From Halomonas sp. (GTDB lineage: Bacteria > Pseudomonadota > Gammaproteobacteria > Pseudomonadales > Halomonadaceae): 9,455 nt of DNA. The stretch spans positions 1 to 9,455 of the forward strand of contig PWIZ01000026.1 in NCBI GenBank assembly GCA_003560175.1. Reading direction: 5' to 3'. Below the pieces are notes generated by a model. The model worked only from the letters and a program-made list of their open reading frames with translations. It made no database searches and was not told the origin of the DNA. Of this stretch, positions 6,840-9,455 are shown piece after piece. The translations under genes were made by a program, and so were the position numbers. How positions within the stretch are numbered: position 1 is the first letter of the stretch; each line of letters opens with the position of its first letter.

Positions 6840-7844
6840 CTACGCGAAGATCGAATCCAGTGAGAGGCCCTGCTTGTCGAGCACCCGACGCAGCTTCTTG
6901 AGTGCCTCAACTTGGATCTGACGCACCCGCTCGCGGGTGAGACCAATCTCCTCGCCCACCTGCTCCAGGGTGGCCGCCTCATGACCACGCAGGCCGAAGC
7001 GGCGAACCACCACCTCCATCTGCTTCTCGGTGAGTTCGGAGAGCCAGGCGTCGACATGCTGCTTGATGTCGCCGTCGAGCAGCGAGGACTCGGGGCCCAA
7101 ATCGTTATCGTCGGCCAGGGTCTCGATCAGCGGCTTGTCGCTGTCGCCGCCCACCGGGTAGTCCACCGAGGAGATGCGCTCATTGAGCCTCATCATCTTC
7201 TTGACCGACTCCACCGGCTTGTCGAGGTGCTCGGCGATCTCGTCGGCAGTGGCCTCGTGGTCGAGCTTCTGGGTCAGCTCGCGGGCCGCCCGCAGATAGA
7301 TGTTGAGCTCCTTGACCACGTGAATGGGCAGACGAATAGTTCGGGTCTGATTCATCAGCGCCCGCTCGATGGTCTGGCGGATCCACCAGGTCGCGTAGGT
7401 GGAGAAGCGGAAGCCACGCTCGGGATCGAACTTCTCCACCGCACGGATCAGGCCAAGGTTGCCCTCCTCGATTAGATCGAGCAGCGACAGACCACGGTTG
7501 AGGTAGCGTCGGGCGATCTTGACCACCAGGCGCAGGTTGGACTCGATCATGCGCGAGCGACCTGCCGGATCGCCCTTGCGGGCCAGGCGGCCGAAGAAGA
7601 CCTCTTCCTCCGGCGTCAGCAGCGGCGAAAAACCGATCTCATTGAGGTAGATCTGGGTGGCATCGAGACTTTGGTTGCTGTGGCGATCCTCACGACTCAA
7701 GGCCTTCTCGAAGGCATCCACATCGCCGCCGCGGGTACCCGTATCGTCGCCCAGATCACCGGCAGCGTCATCCGCTCCCCCTTCGTCCTTCTCCTCGAGC
7801 GTGTCGAGATTCACATCCTGAAGGTCCCGTTCAAGCATGCTCAT
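6840..7844 (-). CDS. rpoS: RNA polymerase sigma factor RpoS (sigma S)
   Basis: A 334-residue group 2 sigma factor that directs RNA polymerase to stationary-phase, osmotic and general stress promoters. An acidic, poorly conserved N-terminus (1-60) is followed by region 1.2 (61-92, [11 protein letters not shown]). Region 2 has the core-binding and -10-reading block [17 protein letters not shown] (123-139) and [15 protein letters not shown] (148-162). Region 3 is about 170-235. Region 4 has the -35-reading helix-turn-helix [20 protein letters not shown] (292-311). Lys178 in IHVVKELN matches E. coli Lys173, the residue needed for RssB-dependent proteolysis, so that control may be kept. ATG7844 has AGGG nine bases upstream; a second in-frame ATG two codons later is also possible. 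Being downstream of nlpD is the classic arrangement; in E. coli the main rpoS promoter lies inside nlpD, and the same may hold here. tolC follows, where Pseudomonas has fdxA. Confidence 0.98.
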   Translation of the reverse strand: MSMLERDLQDVNLDTLEEKDEGGADDAAGDLGDDTGTRGGDVDAFEKALSREDRHSNQSLDATQIYLNEIGFSPLLTPEEEVFFGRLARKGDPAGRSRMIESNLRLVVKIARRYLNRGLSLLDLIEEGNLGLIRAVEKFDPERGFRFSTYATWWIRQTIERALMNQTRTIRLPIHVVKELNIYLRAARELTQKLDHEATADEIAEHLDKPVESVKKMMRLNERISSVDYPVGGDSDKPLIETLADDNDLGPESSLLDGDIKQHVDAWLSELTEKQMEVVVRRFGLRGHEAATLEQVGEEIGLTRERVRQIQVEALKKLRRVLDKQGLSLDSIFA

Positions 7845-7900
7845 CGATAGCTACCCTGTAGTTGCGTCCCGGCACCGATGCCTGACAAGAGCATCGATGC
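7842..7900 (-). promoter_or_regulatory. rpoS leader with palindromes able to pair with the start codon
   Basis: The nlpD-rpoS gap holds the palindrome GCATCGATGC (7891-7900) and a GGCA/TGCC hairpin (7871-7882). On the rpoS mRNA, CATCGAT from the palindrome is complementary to AUCGAUG, which includes the rpoS AUG (7842-7844). A leader that hides the start would resemble the self-inhibited rpoS leaders of enterobacteria. The pairing is only seven bases and competes with local hairpins, so this is a weak call. Confidence 0.3.
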
Positions 7901-7960
7901 GCCTGATTATTATTGTGTGACACCCCACCGCTGCGCTGGCCAACGGGGCCTTCGGGCACA

Positions 7961-9112
7961 TCAGCGGGACGGCAAGTAGTCCAGGGGATCCTGCGGTTGA
8001 CCGTTCTTGCGCACTTCGAAATGCAGTCGTACGTCTTCGGCGTCGCTGTCGCCCATGGTCGCAATGACCTCTCCGGCCTCCACCACATCGTTCTCGCTTA
8101 CGCGCAGGGAATCGTTGTGGGCATAGGCGCTCAGGTAATCGTCGTTATGCTTGAGCAGAATCAGATTGCCGTAGCCACGAACCCCGCTGCCCGCATAGAC
8201 AACAATGCCTGGACCTGCCGCTCTGACAGGTTGCCCCTTTTGCCCAGCGATATCAATGCCGGCGGTGATGCTGCCACCCTCACCGAAACGGCCGACGATT
8301 TCGCCGTCAACGGGCCAGCGCCAGCTGACTTCATCCACCGGAGTAAAGCTGCGCGAACTCCGGTCCGGAGCCTGACTGACACCGGCCACTGCGGTGCCGG
8401 CATCCGGTTCAGGGCTGGCCGTCGGAGCCGGTTCGGGCTCAGGCTGGGGTTTGGGTTCAGAGGCGGCCACCTCGCGGCTCGCCTCCACCGCCGGTTCGGC
8501 AGGGGCCTCGGGGGCTGCCTGTTCGGCTTCACGGCGCTCGGCCAGGTCGCGCTCGCTCAGGTCGCCGTCGGCGCCGGGGCTGTCATGGTCATAAACGGGG
8601 CCGGGGCCCGATTCGCCGGTGGCCACGTCAACGGCACTATCAAGCGCCGCCGGGCTGGGACCATCGGCCTCATCCAGCGGCTGGGCAGAGAGCCGGCGAC
8701 CCTGCTCGGTGGTGCCATCGGGCAGCAGCCACTCCATGCTGCCGGTCTCCTCGCTGGCCGCCTGCCCCCCACCCAGGGGAGTCGCCACCACGCCGGAACC
8801 GCTGGCCACAGCGGTGGTACCCTCTTCCCGTGACGGCGCCGGGCCGTCCGGATCCAGCACCAGGCGCTGGCCCGGCTGGATCTGGTAGGGAGGGCCGATG
8901 CGGTTGATGCGGGCCAGGTCGCGGTGGTCCATGTTGTGGCGCCAGGCGATGCCGTAGAGGGTGTCGCCCGCCTCCACGGTGTACTGAGAGGTCGGGGTGC
9001 GCTCGCGGCTCGCGGACAGATCGCGAACTTGCACCTGCGGCGCCTGACCCTGCTGGGCGGCACAGCCGGCCATGGCCAGGGTCAGAGCGGAAATCATCAT
9101 TGCCTTACGCAT
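7961..9112 (-). CDS. nlpD: NlpD-like lipoprotein, amidase activator (LysM + degenerate M23)
   Basis: A 383-residue outer-membrane lipoprotein that, in E. coli, activates the amidase AmiC to split septal peptidoglycan. The signal peptide ends in the lipobox LAMAGC with Cys17; Ala at +2 suits outer-membrane sorting. A LysM peptidoglycan-binding domain (44-86, YTVEAGDTLYGIA) is followed by a long acidic, Pro/Ala/Glu-rich linker (about 88-262, with KPQPEPEPAP). An M23/LytM domain ends the protein (265-381). Its first zinc-ligand histidine is replaced: the family HxGID reads TAGID, with Thr283. Asp287, His332 (AYAHN) and His364 (LHFE) remain. NlpD proteins share this loss and act as regulators, not enzymes. 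The start has AAGGAGG upstream. It overlaps the upstream DUF368 gene by 8 bp (ATGCGTAA), which implies translational coupling, and it lies 116 bp before rpoS. Confidence 0.96.
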   Translation of the reverse strand: MRKAMMISALTLAMAGCAAQQGQAPQVQVRDLSASRERTPTSQYTVEAGDTLYGIAWRHNMDHRDLARINRIGPPYQIQPGQRLVLDPDGPAPSREEGTTAVASGSGVVATPLGGGQAASEETGSMEWLLPDGTTEQGRRLSAQPLDEADGPSPAALDSAVDVATGESGPGPVYDHDSPGADGDLSERDLAERREAEQAAPEAPAEPAVEASREVAASEPKPQPEPEPAPTASPEPDAGTAVAGVSQAPDRSSRSFTPVDEVSWRWPVDGEIVGRFGEGGSITAGIDIAGQKGQPVRAAGPGIVVYAGSGVRGYGNLILLKHNDDYLSAYAHNDSLRVSENDVVEAGEVIATMGDSDAEDVRLHFEVRKNGQPQDPLDYLPSR

Positions 9113-9455
9113 CGGAAGGATCCTCCTTGTTCGCCCCCTTGGGCGTGCTCGCGATGGCCGGGCGCCGGCCGGTGCGATCCAGCAGCAGCACCAGGGCCAG
9201 ACCGACCAGCATCAGCGCGGCGACCGCCAGCAGTTGGGCCGACTCGCCGGTGAGCAGGGCGAAGTCGCCCGGGGTGAGATAGCGATAGTCCAGCGGGATC
9301 ATCTGCCCCTCGGGGCCGAGCTGATAGCGTACCAGTTCTCGCCACGGCCAGAGTACCGGCAGCGATCCCACGATGAAGCCCACCAGCAGCTGCATGGTCG
9401 CCGCATGATGGCGGCGCAGCAGCCAGGAGAGCAGCCGGGAAAAGAAGAACAGGCC
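9105..9455 (-). CDS. DUF368 membrane protein (PopT-type), C-terminal part
   Basis: The last 116 residues of a polytopic inner-membrane protein whose start lies beyond the window edge. The reading frame is open to base 9455. Visible are the cytoplasmic-looking segment FSRLLSWLLRRHH, the family-typical block GFIVGSLPVLWPW, and a final membrane helix (LLAVAALMLVGLALVLLLD) before a polar tail ending in SDA. The GS-x-x-x-LWPW block is characteristic of DUF368 (Pfam PF04018, from memory). Members of this family (PopT) were recently reported to return undecaprenyl phosphate across the inner membrane for reuse in peptidoglycan and surface-polymer synthesis. The stop codon overlaps the nlpD start by 8 bp and the nlpD ribosome site lies inside this gene. 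An internal ATG at 9395 is not a credible start, because it would remove most of the family domain. Confidence 0.85.
   Translation of the reverse strand, partial: GLFFFSRLLSWLLRRHHAATMQLLVGFIVGSLPVLWPWRELVRYQLGPEGQMIPLDYRYLTPGDFALLTGESAQLLAVAALMLVGLALVLLLDRTGRRPAIASTPKGANKEDPSDA

Noticed and set aside
5464..6921. 485-residue open frame on the plus strand opposite tolC
   Set aside because: A GC-rich shadow of the tolC coding strand, with no domain and no ribosome site; it also runs into the 3' end of rpoS.
8024..8320. NlpD as an active M23 zinc endopeptidase
   Set aside because: The first zinc-ligand histidine is replaced (TAGID), as in regulator-type NlpD proteins.

Overview
The window looks like chromosomal DNA from a GC-rich halophilic gammaproteobacterium, most likely Halomonas or a close relative (inference). 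The grounds are protein character and gene order. There is a gammaproteobacterial EttA, a LpxL-type acyltransferase, and an rpoS-nlpD pair preceded by a DUF368 membrane protein. Several proteins also carry acidic, Glu/Asp/Ala/Pro-rich stretches. Nearly all sequence is explained by conserved housekeeping and envelope genes. I see no phage, insertion sequence, CRISPR array, rRNA or tRNA gene, and no obvious new multi-gene system.

Left part, plus strand (1-2730). A stand-alone short LOV blue-light photoreceptor (39-494) is followed by a structured leader with a good sigma70-like promoter and a small charged protein resembling Pseudomonas PA3496 (720-920). Then comes ettA, the ABC-F translation factor (995-2656), with a strong intrinsic terminator. 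That terminator sits between the convergent ends of ettA and a DUF1328 small membrane protein.

Middle part, minus strand (2737-6714). Read in the direction of transcription: a TolC-family outer-membrane channel (6714-5272), its terminator, a promoter and palindrome, alanine racemase alr (5124-4006), a REP-doublet (REPIN-like) element, a lipid A lauroyltransferase lpxL (3928-3026), and the DUF1328 protein (2892-2737). The REP-like doublet is the most unusual structural feature. Its two arms form a perfect 20-bp inverted repeat. One arm encodes the last residues of Alr and the other abuts or overlaps the start of lpxL.

Right part, minus strand (6840-9455). In transcription order: the C-terminal part of a DUF368 (PopT-type undecaprenyl-phosphate translocase) protein, nlpD overlapping it by 8 bp, and rpoS. 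The block joins lipid-carrier recycling, septal peptidoglycan hydrolase activation and the general stress sigma factor, with tolC next downstream.

Overall theme (inference): cell envelope (PopT, NlpD, LpxL, Alr, TolC, DUF1328) and stress or energy-state control (RpoS, EttA), plus a light sensor whose output partner is not visible here. Observations most worth follow-up are the effector-less LOV protein, the REPIN-like element altering two gene ends, the palindrome on the alr promoter, the nlpD-popT coupling, and the paired palindromes in the leaders of the PA3496-like gene and ettA.
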